Assembly (NCBI RefSeq): GCF_004028635.1
Contig: NZ_RQJW01000006.1
Location: forward strand, 1 to 64,000
Direction: 5' to 3'
DNA length: 64,000 nucleotides
Origin: Streptomyces cyaneus
Lineage (GTDB): Bacteria; Actinomycetota; Actinomycetes; Streptomycetales; Streptomycetaceae
The first letter of the stretch is position 1; the number at the start of each line of letters is the position of its first letter. Shown here in pieces: positions 9,918 to 17,215 of this stretch. The position numbers and the translations under genes were made by a program. The notes beneath the pieces are model-generated. The model saw only the letters and a list, made by a program, of their open reading frames with translations, was not told where the DNA came from and made no database searches.

Positions 9918-10040
9918 TGGCGGCACCTCCTCTCGTGATGACGGTCGACTCCCCAGGGGGTCCTGAGGGTTGCACGCCCTGACCAAAACCACACGATCGA
10001 GTGATCGAAGTCGGCCAGGGAGTGACCACAGGGAGCCTGC

Positions 10041-10076
10041 ATCCCGCACAACGAGCGGCTTGGCACTTGGGTTACG
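10041..10076 (-). promoter_or_regulatory. Candidate sigma-BldN (ECF-type) promoter of rsbN
   Basis: Read on the minus strand, CGTAAC (10076-10071) and CGTTGT (10053-10048) are separated by 17 bases. ECF-type promoters carry AAC in the -35 and CGT in the -10 element, and sigma-BldN promoters are of this kind; rsbN is reported to have its own BldN-dependent promoter. Transcription would begin near 10041, about 125 bases before the rsbN GTG. The match is by eye. Confidence 0.55.
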
Positions 10077-10169
10077 GACGGAGGATGAACGGACCGCGAA
10101 GTCAACAGACTGTCACCGATGGTGAGTTGAGGGTTGCGGAGAGTGCTGTTTCGAAGGGGGGTGGCGGGC

Positions 10170-10943
10170 TCAGCGCACGTCGTCCGGGAGCAGCCGGGCG
10201 AGGGTGCGCACGGCCCGGTACTGGAGGGTCTTGATGGCGCCCTCGTTCTTGCCCATGACGCGGGCGGTCTCGGCGACGGAGAGGCCCTGGAGGAAACGGA
10301 GGGTGACGCACTCCTGCTGCTGCGGGTTGAGGCGTCGTACGGCGTCGAGCAGTGCGGCGTTGGAGAGCGACTCGAGGACGGAGTCCTCGGGGGAGCGCTC
10401 GACCTCGTTGGCGTCGAGCATCTCCCCGGTGGTCACCTCCAGCCGGAACCGGCTGGACTTGAAGTGGTCGGCGACGAGGTTGCGGGCGATGGTCACGAGC
10501 CATGCCCCGAAGTCCCGTCCCTGCCAGGTGAAGGTGCCGATGCGGCGGAGTGCCCGAAGGAAGGTCTCGCTCGTTAGGTCCTCGGCGGTGGCCTTCCCTC
10601 CGACTCGGTAGTAGATGTAGCGATAGACGGTGTCGCTGTATTGGTCGTAGAGCCGTCCGAACGCGTCGGCCTCGCCGGCCTGTGCGCGTTCCACGAGATC
10701 CATCATTCGAGCGCTGTCGCTGTCGGCGGCAGGCCGACGAGCGGTTGCCGCACCGGCCGAGCGTCCCCGTCTGCCGACGGCGGCGCTGCCGTCGGCGAGC
10801 GCGTAGCACGGGCCTACGGGTGCGCTGGTTACGGCGAGGGCGGGGACGGCGTACGCGGTGGGGACGAAGCCGCGCAACAGGTCTTTGACCGTTGCGCGCA
10901 GCGTAGCCAGGCCCGAGGCGTCAACCCCGACGTGTGGGTACAC
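10170..10943 (-). CDS. bldN: BldN, developmental ECF sigma factor with N-terminal pro-region
   Basis: A 257-residue RNA polymerase sigma factor. Residues 1-80 form the unusual N-terminal extension known to be removed by proteolysis in Streptomyces; residues about 80-150 carry sigma region 2 (QYSDTVYRYIYYRVGGKATAEDLTSE split by the conserved turn) and residues about 185-250 carry region 4 (LRFLQGLSVAETARVMGKNEGAIK). BldN drives chaplin, rodlin and bldM transcription during aerial hyphae formation. The start is the GTG at 10943. rsbN lies 252 bases downstream, and the region upstream is a long repeat-bearing gap. Confidence 0.95.
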   Translation of the reverse strand: MYPHVGVDASGLATLRATVKDLLRGFVPTAYAVPALAVTSAPVGPCYALADGSAAVGRRGRSAGAATARRPAADSDSARMMDLVERAQAGEADAFGRLYDQYSDTVYRYIYYRVGGKATAEDLTSETFLRALRRIGTFTWQGRDFGAWLVTIARNLVADHFKSSRFRLEVTTGEMLDANEVERSPEDSVLESLSNAALLDAVRRLNPQQQECVTLRFLQGLSVAETARVMGKNEGAIKTLQYRAVRTLARLLPDDVR

Positions 10944-11277
10944 GGGACTCCCAGAGGCAGAGCTTCCATCACGTGCAGTGCGGGACCGTTCACCCGTCGT
11001 AGCGACGGAGGGGTACCGGTTTGCGTCTGAGGAGAATAACGCTTCGTGCAGGCACTGCTACGCCCAGTTGCTCAAATCACCGATTGCGTCTCTTCTGTAA
11101 CCGATTGACGCCCGATCAAGTGCCGGAGAGTGACCGGTTGTTGATCGAAGTCGTCCGTGTTCCGGCTTACTCCGGGGCGTGTTGTGGCCGTGTGCAGCCA
11201 AGGGGACTGGACAGGGGGTTGTGGGGGTATGGGGTGCGGATTGGCTGTTCGGCCGGGCGTGGCCCAAGAACGGTCCT
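10944..11277. other. Upstream region of bldN, no gene seen
   Basis: These 334 bases precede the bldN GTG and must hold its promoter. The part at 11020-11160 is relatively AT-rich for this genome (GAATAACGC, CTGTAACCGATTGACG). I could not name a promoter or a BldD site with confidence, and no reading frame shows a coding pattern. Confidence 0.5.
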
Positions 11278-11635
11278 CGCCCCCGCCGCCCCTACCCTTC
11301 CCGTCCTCCAGGGGCTGCCGCCCCTTCGACCCCGCCGTCCTGGGGGGGGCTGCGGCCCCCAGACCCCCGCTTCGGCCCTGAAGGGGCCTCGTCCTCAAAC
11401 GCCGGACGGGCTGGATTGACTGGGCCGGCGCCGGGACGTGACCGTCCGTGCCGTGGGGCAGAGCCCTCAGCGGGTGGGTGGGGGTTTGGGATGGCGGTGC
11501 TCGTCCTTGGACGGCGGACGGGCTGGATTGACTGGGCCGGCGCTGGGACGTGACCGTCCGTGCCGTGGGGTAGAGCCCTCAGCGGGTGGGTGGGGGTTTG
11601 GGATGGCGGTGCTCGTCCTCGGGCGGCGGACGGTC
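11278..11635. repeat. Composite intergenic repeat, copy 2 (head plus three 112-bp units)
   Basis: The head CGCCCCCGCCGCCCCTACCC at 11278 is nearly identical to that of copy 1 for more than 100 bases, including the hairpin around the GGGGGGCTGCGGCCCCC sequence. Tandem units then begin with TCGTCCTCAAACGCCGGACG at 11389, a variant at 11501 and a decayed one at 11613, a regular 112-base period. The repeat lies between the bldN promoter region and the 3' end of the HAD-IB gene. Confidence 0.87.
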
Positions 11636-12098
11636 CGAGCTGGGCTGGAAGCCGCAGGTGGGGGTTCGGGATGGTGGTGCTCGTGACTGTCAGTGCCGGG
11701 AGGGCCGGTTCGCGTTGCCGGGTTCGGCGCCGGAAGGGGAACCCTCAGTGTCGTCAGGCGAGCCCGCTGCACGCCGACGGGGTGGCCCGTAGCCCCCATG
11801 GTCCCGCGGTCGCGTACGGCGGGAAGAGGACGTGTCGGGGAGTGTCCGCCCGCAGTGGCCGGCGTCAACACGCAGCACGTCTTGGCTTAAGGGGGCCGCC
11901 GGTCCGAGGACGGACACCCCCGGCGCGGCCCCGACCCACCCACCCACCGACCGTTGGCGCTACGCGCACCCCCACTGGACGGCAACGGGCTGCCGCAGGC
12001 ATCCACCGGCAACTCTCACCCGCGCAGGCCCGCCGACCTAACCGGGAGAGGCTCCCGCAAGCAACACCGGTCCAGTCGCCGGAGGGCTCGGCCGCTCG
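11636..12098. other. Gap with no recognised gene
   Basis: About 460 bases between the repeat tract and the end of the HAD-IB gene. Codon pattern is irregular in all frames, and I see no RNA gene. The first 60 bases look like a decayed further repeat unit (GGGGGTTCGGGATGGTGGTGCTCGTG). Confidence 0.5.
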
Positions 12099-13019
12099 CT
12101 ACCGTCGGCGCTTGTGCAGTGCGATCGCCGCAGCCGTTCCGCCGGCCACCGCTCCCACCCCCGCGGCCGCCGGGATGCCGACCTTCGCTGCCTTTCGGCC
12201 TGTGCGGTAGTCGCGTAGGCGCCAGTCCAGCTTGCGGGCGTGTTTGCGGAGCTTGGTGTCGGGGTTGATGGCGTAGGGGTGGCCGACCAGGGAGAGCATC
12301 GGGATGTCGTTGTGCGAGTCGCTGTACGCCGCGCAGCGGGAGAGGTCCAGGCCCTCTGCCGAGGCAAGGGCGCGCACCGCCTCCGCCTTCGCCGGGCCGT
12401 GGAGGGGTTCGCCGACCAGCTTGCCCGTGTAGACGCCGTCCACTGATTCCGCCACCGTGCCCAGGGCGCCGGTGAGGCCGAGGCGGCGGGCGATCACCTG
12501 GGCGATCTCCACGGGGGCCGCCGTCACCAGCCAGACCTTCTGGCCCGCGTCCAGGTGTGCCTGGGCGAGGGCGCGCGTGCCGGGCCAGATGCGCTCGGCC
12601 ATGTACTCGTCGTAGATCTCCTCGCCGATCGACTGGAGCTCGGCGACGCGGTGGCCCTTCACGATGGAGAGGGCCGAGTCGCGGGCCTCCTGCATGTGCT
12701 CGGGGTCCTCGACGCCCGCCAGCCTGAACCACGCCTGCTGCCAGGCGAACTTGGCGAGGTCGCGTGTCTCGAAGAACTTCCGCTTGTACAGGCCCCGCCC
12801 GAAGTGGAAGAGGGCGGCACCTTGCATCACGGTGTTGTCCAGGTCGAAGAACGCGGCGGCCTTGTCGTCGCCGAGTACCGGGAACTCCGGTTCGGCGTCG
12901 GAGACCTCCGTCGTCTCCTGCGACGACTTGCGCGCTGCCTCCGCCGAAGCCTCGCCAGCCAACACGCTCCGCGCCGTGGCGGAGCGCCTACGGGGAGTGA
13001 GCCATCCAAGAGCGGCCAT
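12099..13019 (-). CDS. HAD-IB family hydrolase (SerB-like phosphatase)
   Basis: A 306-residue protein of the HAD-IB subfamily. The nucleophile motif FFDLDNTV lies at residues 57-64, motif II at VTAAPVEIA (about 165), and the metal motif at YSDSHNDIPML (about 236). The C-terminus ends with a hydrophobic helix (GIPAAAGVGAVAGGTAAAIAL) and a basic tail, suggesting membrane attachment. Homologues are phosphoserine-phosphatase-like but the substrate is unknown. The ATG at 13019 was chosen; an ATG four codons earlier (13031) is equally possible. It is divergent from the glutaredoxin-like gene. Confidence 0.87.
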   Translation of the reverse strand: MAALGWLTPRRRSATARSVLAGEASAEAARKSSQETTEVSDAEPEFPVLGDDKAAAFFDLDNTVMQGAALFHFGRGLYKRKFFETRDLAKFAWQQAWFRLAGVEDPEHMQEARDSALSIVKGHRVAELQSIGEEIYDEYMAERIWPGTRALAQAHLDAGQKVWLVTAAPVEIAQVIARRLGLTGALGTVAESVDGVYTGKLVGEPLHGPAKAEAVRALASAEGLDLSRCAAYSDSHNDIPMLSLVGHPYAINPDTKLRKHARKLDWRLRDYRTGRKAAKVGIPAAAGVGAVAGGTAAAIALHKRRR

Positions 13020-13150
13020 GACCGTGAGCATAGCCAGTTTGTTCGGTGCTTCCGGAGTCGAGAGGTTTGAAGGTTGTGAACTCTCCGCGACCGCGCAGTT
13101 AAACAGCGTGGTGGTGCATCCGTTCGGCCCGCGGGTGTCGGCGCGCGAGA

Positions 13151-13438
13151 ATGGCTGACATGAGTCCTCTGTTTCGTCGTGCCACGGCCAAGTCCCCCCA
13201 GGACCGGCTCGTCACCCTCATCGGAAAGCCGGACTGTCATCTGTGTGATGACGCACAGATCGTCGTCGAGAAGGTCTGTGCCGAGCTGGGGGTTCCGTGG
13301 GAGCTGAAGGACATCAACCAGGACCCCCAACTCCACGAGCAGTACTGGGAACAGATCCCCGTCGTCCTCGTCGACGGCGCCCAGCACACCTTCTGGCGCG
13401 TGAACGAGAATCGCCTCCGCAAAGCACTGACTGAGTAG
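13151..13438 (+). CDS. Glutaredoxin-like (thioredoxin-fold) protein
   Basis: A 95-residue small thioredoxin-fold protein with a CHLC redox motif at residues 29-32 and the cis-proline segment IPVVLVDG near residue 69-76. Families of this type (DUF836-like glutaredoxins) are thought to take part in thiol exchange. It lies immediately upstream of the redox sensor gene rex, which fits a redox role but is only context. ATG codons at 13151 and 13160 are both possible starts. Confidence 0.88.
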   Translation: MADMSPLFRRATAKSPQDRLVTLIGKPDCHLCDDAQIVVEKVCAELGVPWELKDINQDPQLHEQYWEQIPVVLVDGAQHTFWRVNENRLRKALTE

Positions 13439-13625
13439 TCCAACTGGTCCGGGAAGTCGCTTAGGATCGACGGCGACTTGGTCTCGGGGGCGGGGATCGT
13501 TGAGGAGAGTGTGCGGTTTTGCCCCCAAGAGCAGAGGAACGGTGGTGCGAATGCGCCGGTTCCATACCTGTGCGCCGGGCGTGCGTGAGCCCGGTCACGT
13601 TGGGCGGGCAAATCGGACACCATCT

Positions 13626-13643
13626 TTGTGCACGCGTTCACAA
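13626..13643. promoter_or_regulatory. Rex operator (ROP) before the rex-hem operon
   Basis: TTGTGCACGCGTTCACAA is an almost perfect palindrome and differs by a single base from the published Rex consensus TTGTGAACGCGTTCACAA. It lies 76 bases upstream of the rex GTG. Rex binds such sites when NADH is low, so the rex-hemA-hemC-hemD operon should be autoregulated and opened under oxygen limitation. Confidence 0.93.
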
Positions 13644-13719
13644 AGACATAGCCTGCTGTCGACGGGGCGGTCTGGGTACGTGTGACCGCCTGCAGCCCCG
13701 CTCTACCCGCAGGAGCACC

Positions 13720-14493
13720 GTGGCAACTGGCCGAACTCACCGACCGGCGACCCGCAGCCGAGGGATTCCCGAGGCCACCGTCGCCCGGCTTCCGCTGTAC
13801 CTCCGAGCCCTGACGGCGCTGTCGGAGCGCTCGGTACCCACGGTCTCGTCCGAGGAGCTCGCGGCCGCGGCGGGGGTCAATTCCGCGAAGCTGCGCAAGG
13901 ACTTCTCGTACCTCGGGTCGTACGGCACGAGGGGTGTCGGCTACGACGTCGAGTATCTCGTCTACCAGATCTCCCGTGAGCTGGGGCTCACCCAGGACTG
14001 GCCGGTTGTGATCGTCGGTATCGGTAACCTCGGCGCCGCGCTCGCCAACTACGGCGGGTTCGCCTCCCGTGGGTTCCGCGTTGCCGCGCTCATCGACGCC
14101 GATCCGGCGATGGCGGGCAAGCCCGTCGCCGGGATTCCCGTGCAGCACTCCGACGACCTGGAGAAGATCATCCAGGACAACGGCGTGTCGATCGGCGTCA
14201 TCGCCACCCCCGCCGGTGCCGCCCAGGCGGTCTGTGACCGGCTCGTGGCCGCCGGGGTCACCTCCATCCTGAACTTCGCGCCGACCGTCCTGACCGTTCC
14301 GGACGGCGTCGACGTGCGCAAGGTCGACCTCTCCATCGAGCTGCAGATCCTCGCCTTCCACGAGCAGCGCAAGGCCGGCGAGGACGCCGCCCACTCCGAC
14401 GGCACCGGACCGGCCGCCGTCACCCGCGAGGAGTCCGACGCATCCGCCGACCAGGGGCCCGACGGGGACGTACCCGCCGTGATGCCGGCATGA
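13720..14493 (+). CDS. rex: Redox-sensing transcriptional repressor Rex
   Basis: A 257-residue NAD(H)-responsive repressor. Residues about 17-95 form the winged-helix DNA-binding domain (VSSEELAAAAGVNSAKLRKD, then FSYLGSYGTRGVGYDV), and residues about 95-220 the Rossmann domain with VIVGIGNLGAAL and LIDADP. An acidic low-complexity tail follows. Rex senses the NADH/NAD+ ratio and represses respiratory and haem genes. The GTG at 13720 has AGGAG five bases before it. The stop overlaps the hemA ATG by four bases (ATGA), so it heads the hem operon. Confidence 0.96.
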   Translation: MATGRTHRPATRSRGIPEATVARLPLYLRALTALSERSVPTVSSEELAAAAGVNSAKLRKDFSYLGSYGTRGVGYDVEYLVYQISRELGLTQDWPVVIVGIGNLGAALANYGGFASRGFRVAALIDADPAMAGKPVAGIPVQHSDDLEKIIQDNGVSIGVIATPAGAAQAVCDRLVAAGVTSILNFAPTVLTVPDGVDVRKVDLSIELQILAFHEQRKAGEDAAHSDGTGPAAVTREESDASADQGPDGDVPAVMPA

Positions 14494-16259
14494 GTCTCCT
14501 CGTCGTAGGGCTGAGCCACCGCAGCGCCCCGGTCAGCGTTCTGGAGCGGGCGGCGCTGAGCGCGGACGCCCAGATCAAGCTGCTGCAGGACACCGTCGCC
14601 GCGGAACCGGCCACCGAGGCCGCGGTGCTCGCCACCTGCAACCGCATCGAGCTGTACGCCGACGTCGACAAGTTCCACGCCGGTGTCGCCGAGCTGTCCA
14701 CGCTGCTCGCCCAGCACAGCGGGGTGGGCCTCGACGAGCTCACGCCCTACCTGTACGTCCACTACGAGGACCGGGCCGTACATCATCTGTTCTCGGTGGC
14801 CTGTGGGCTCGACTCCATGGTCGTCGGGGAAGGGCAGATCCTCGGGCAGATCAAGGACTCCCTCGCCAAGGCGCAGGAGCTGCACAGCGCCGGGCGGCTG
14901 CTGAACGACCTGTTCCAGCAGGCCCTGCGGGTCGGCAAGCGCGCCCACTCCGAGACCGGGATCGACCGTGCCGGGCAGTCCCTGGTCACCTTCGGCCTGG
15001 AGCAGCTGGCCGCGGGGACGGACGTCATGGCGTGGGCCCGCGGCAAGAAGGCCCTGGTCATCGGCGCCGGGTCGATGTCCTCGCTGGCCGCCGCCACGCT
15101 CGCGCGTGCCGGGGTCGCCGAGATCGTCGTCGCCAACCGCACCTTCGACCGCGCCGAGCGCCTCGCTGCCCTGCTCGCAGAGCAATACGGACAGGGCTCG
15201 AGCGAGGCCGACGACACGGACGTGCTGGCCCGCGCGGTACCGATGGAGTCGGTGCCGGTCGAGCTGACACGTGCCGACATCGCCGTCTCCTGCACCGGCG
15301 CGACCGGCGTCGTCCTCACGGCCGAGGAGATCGCGGCCGCGGTAGAGGGCCGTACCGGGCGGCCGGTCGCCTTCGAGGACGCCGAGGGCAGCGGTCGTAC
15401 GACGGCCAAGGCGCCCGCCGCCAGGGCCAACGCCGACGGTGGCGACGTACGGCAGACTCCGCTGCCGCCCACCAGCGTCGGCACCGACGAGGACTGTCCG
15501 CTGGACCTCACCGCCGTGCAGGGAGGTTTTTCCGTGTTCGGGGAGGCCGCCGTCGCCGGCATGGACGCGGCCACGCTGGAGCAGCACGCGGCCTGGGCCG
15601 CGGGCAGCGCCGTCGACCGACGTGAGGCCGCCCGGCGCAGCCCCGAGGCCGACGCCGAGCTGATCACCGCGCTCGCCGCGACCGTGGCCACCGTCGGCCG
15701 GATCCCCGAGCGCCGCAAGCCCGAGCCCGTCGCCGAGGCACCCCGCCCCGCGCCGGTGCTCGCCCTCCTCGACCTCGCCATGCCGCGCGACATCGACGCC
15801 GCCGTGCACCGGCTGGCCGGGGTGCGGCTGGTCGACATCGAGTCGCTGGCGGAAGCTTCCGCCGACGCTCCGATGGCGGCCGACGTCGACCAGGTCCGCC
15901 GTATCGTTTCCGACGAGGTCGCCGCCTTCGGGGCGGCGCAGCGGGCCGCTCACATCACGCCCACCGTCGTCGCGCTGCGCACCATGGCCGCCGATGTCGT
16001 GGCGAACGAGATCGCCCGCCTGGAGGGCCGTCTGCCGGGCCTCGACGACAAGCACCGCAGTGAGATCACGCAGACCGTGCGGCGCGTGGTGGACAAGCTG
16101 CTGCACGCGCCGACCGTGCGGGTCAAGCAGCTCGCGGCCGAGCCCGGCGGCGCCGGGTACGCGGACGCGCTGCGGACCCTGTTCGACCTCGACCAGGAGA
16201 CGGTGGCCTCCGTCTCGCGCGCCGAGGACAGCACCGAGAAGAACCGAGGCCCACGATGA
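14490..16259 (+). CDS. hemA: Glutamyl-tRNA reductase, long form
   Basis: A 589-residue enzyme making glutamate-1-semialdehyde from glutamyl-tRNA, the first committed step of tetrapyrrole synthesis. The N-terminal catalytic domain starts with GLSHRSAPV and holds the nucleophile Cys50 in ATCNRIELY; GEGQILGQIKDSL and the NADPH-binding GAGSMSSLAA (about 192) follow. Most bacterial GluTRs have about 420 residues: here some 140 extra Ala/Asp/Pro-rich residues (about 280-425) interrupt the Rossmann domain before LDLAMPRDID. The C-terminal dimerisation domain is intact. It overlaps rex and hemC by four bases each. Confidence 0.95.
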   Translation: MSLLVVGLSHRSAPVSVLERAALSADAQIKLLQDTVAAEPATEAAVLATCNRIELYADVDKFHAGVAELSTLLAQHSGVGLDELTPYLYVHYEDRAVHHLFSVACGLDSMVVGEGQILGQIKDSLAKAQELHSAGRLLNDLFQQALRVGKRAHSETGIDRAGQSLVTFGLEQLAAGTDVMAWARGKKALVIGAGSMSSLAAATLARAGVAEIVVANRTFDRAERLAALLAEQYGQGSSEADDTDVLARAVPMESVPVELTRADIAVSCTGATGVVLTAEEIAAAVEGRTGRPVAFEDAEGSGRTTAKAPAARANADGGDVRQTPLPPTSVGTDEDCPLDLTAVQGGFSVFGEAAVAGMDAATLEQHAAWAAGSAVDRREAARRSPEADAELITALAATVATVGRIPERRKPEPVAEAPRPAPVLALLDLAMPRDIDAAVHRLAGVRLVDIESLAEASADAPMAADVDQVRRIVSDEVAAFGAAQRAAHITPTVVALRTMAADVVANEIARLEGRLPGLDDKHRSEITQTVRRVVDKLLHAPTVRVKQLAAEPGGAGYADALRTLFDLDQETVASVSRAEDSTEKNRGPR

Positions 16260-17215
16260 CTCAGCAGCCACTACGGCTCGGCACCAGGCGCAGCAAGCTC
16301 GCCATGGCCCAGTCCGGGCAGGTCGCGGACGCCGTGAGCCGGGTGACCGGGCGGCCCGTCGAGCTGATCGAGATCACCACGTACGGCGATGTCTCCCGCG
16401 AGGCGCTCGCGCAGATCGGCGGCACCGGCGTGTTCGTCACCGCCCTGCGCGACGCGCTCCTCAACGGCGAGGTCGACTTCGCGGTGCACTCCCTGAAGGA
16501 CCTGCCGACCTCGCAGCCCGAGGAACTGGTCCTCGCGGCCGTTCCCGAGCGGGAGGACCCGCGCGACGTGATCGTCGCCCGGGACGCCCTGAAGTTCACC
16601 GACCTGCCGCGCGGGGCGCGCATCGGTACGGGTGCGCCGCGCCGGATGGCGCAGCTGAACGCGTACGCGCGCAGCCACGGGCTGGACATCGAGACGGTCC
16701 CGATCCGCGGCAACGTGGATACCCGCATCGGGTACGTGCGCGACGGCGAGCTGGATGCGGTGGTGCTGGCTGCGGCCGGGTTGCAGCGCATCGGCCGCAT
16801 TGACGAGGTGACTGATTTCCTGTCAGTCGACACGGTTTTGCCCGCCCCCGGCCAGGGGGCCCTGGCGATCGAGTGCACCGCGGACAACGCGGACCTGATC
16901 GCCGCGCTCGGCGAACTCGACGACCCGTTCACCCGGGTCGCCGTGACCGCCGAGCGATCACTGCTCGCCGCCCTGGAGGCCGGCTGCTCCGCCCCTGTGG
17001 GCGCGCTGGCCGACCTGTTGGCCGACGGGCAGATTGTCAAGGAAATGCGCCTGCGCGGCGTCGTCGGCACGACCGACGGCACGCGGATGGTGCAGCTGTC
17101 CACCACCGGTCCCGTGCCCGAGAAGCACGACCAAGCGCTGGCGCTCGGTCGCGAACTCGCTACCGAGATGCTTGCCCAGGGCGCGGCCGGTCTGATGGGG
17201 GAGCGAGCACAGTGA
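16256..17215 (+). CDS. hemC: Hydroxymethylbilane synthase (porphobilinogen deaminase)
   Basis: A 319-residue enzyme that joins four porphobilinogen units into hydroxymethylbilane. Signature segments are RLGTRRSKLAMAQ at the N-terminus, HSLKDLPT (about 81-88), GTGAPRRMAQL (about 124-134) and the dipyrromethane-cofactor cysteine in EAGCSAPVGA (about residue 243). The ATG overlaps the hemA stop by four bases and its stop overlaps the hemD GTG by four, so translation is probably coupled through the operon. Confidence 0.96.
   Translation: MTQQPLRLGTRRSKLAMAQSGQVADAVSRVTGRPVELIEITTYGDVSREALAQIGGTGVFVTALRDALLNGEVDFAVHSLKDLPTSQPEELVLAAVPEREDPRDVIVARDALKFTDLPRGARIGTGAPRRMAQLNAYARSHGLDIETVPIRGNVDTRIGYVRDGELDAVVLAAAGLQRIGRIDEVTDFLSVDTVLPAPGQGALAIECTADNADLIAALGELDDPFTRVAVTAERSLLAALEAGCSAPVGALADLLADGQIVKEMRLRGVVGTTDGTRMVQLSTTGPVPEKHDQALALGRELATEMLAQGAAGLMGERAQ

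Noticed and set aside
11389..11635. CRISPR array in the regular repeats
   Set aside because: Units of about 112 bp are homologous throughout, with no unique spacers of 30-40 bases, and no cas genes are present in the window.
14049..16271. A 740-codon minus-strand frame over rex and hemA
   Set aside because: It mirrors the two conserved genes on the plus strand and has no recognisable domain.
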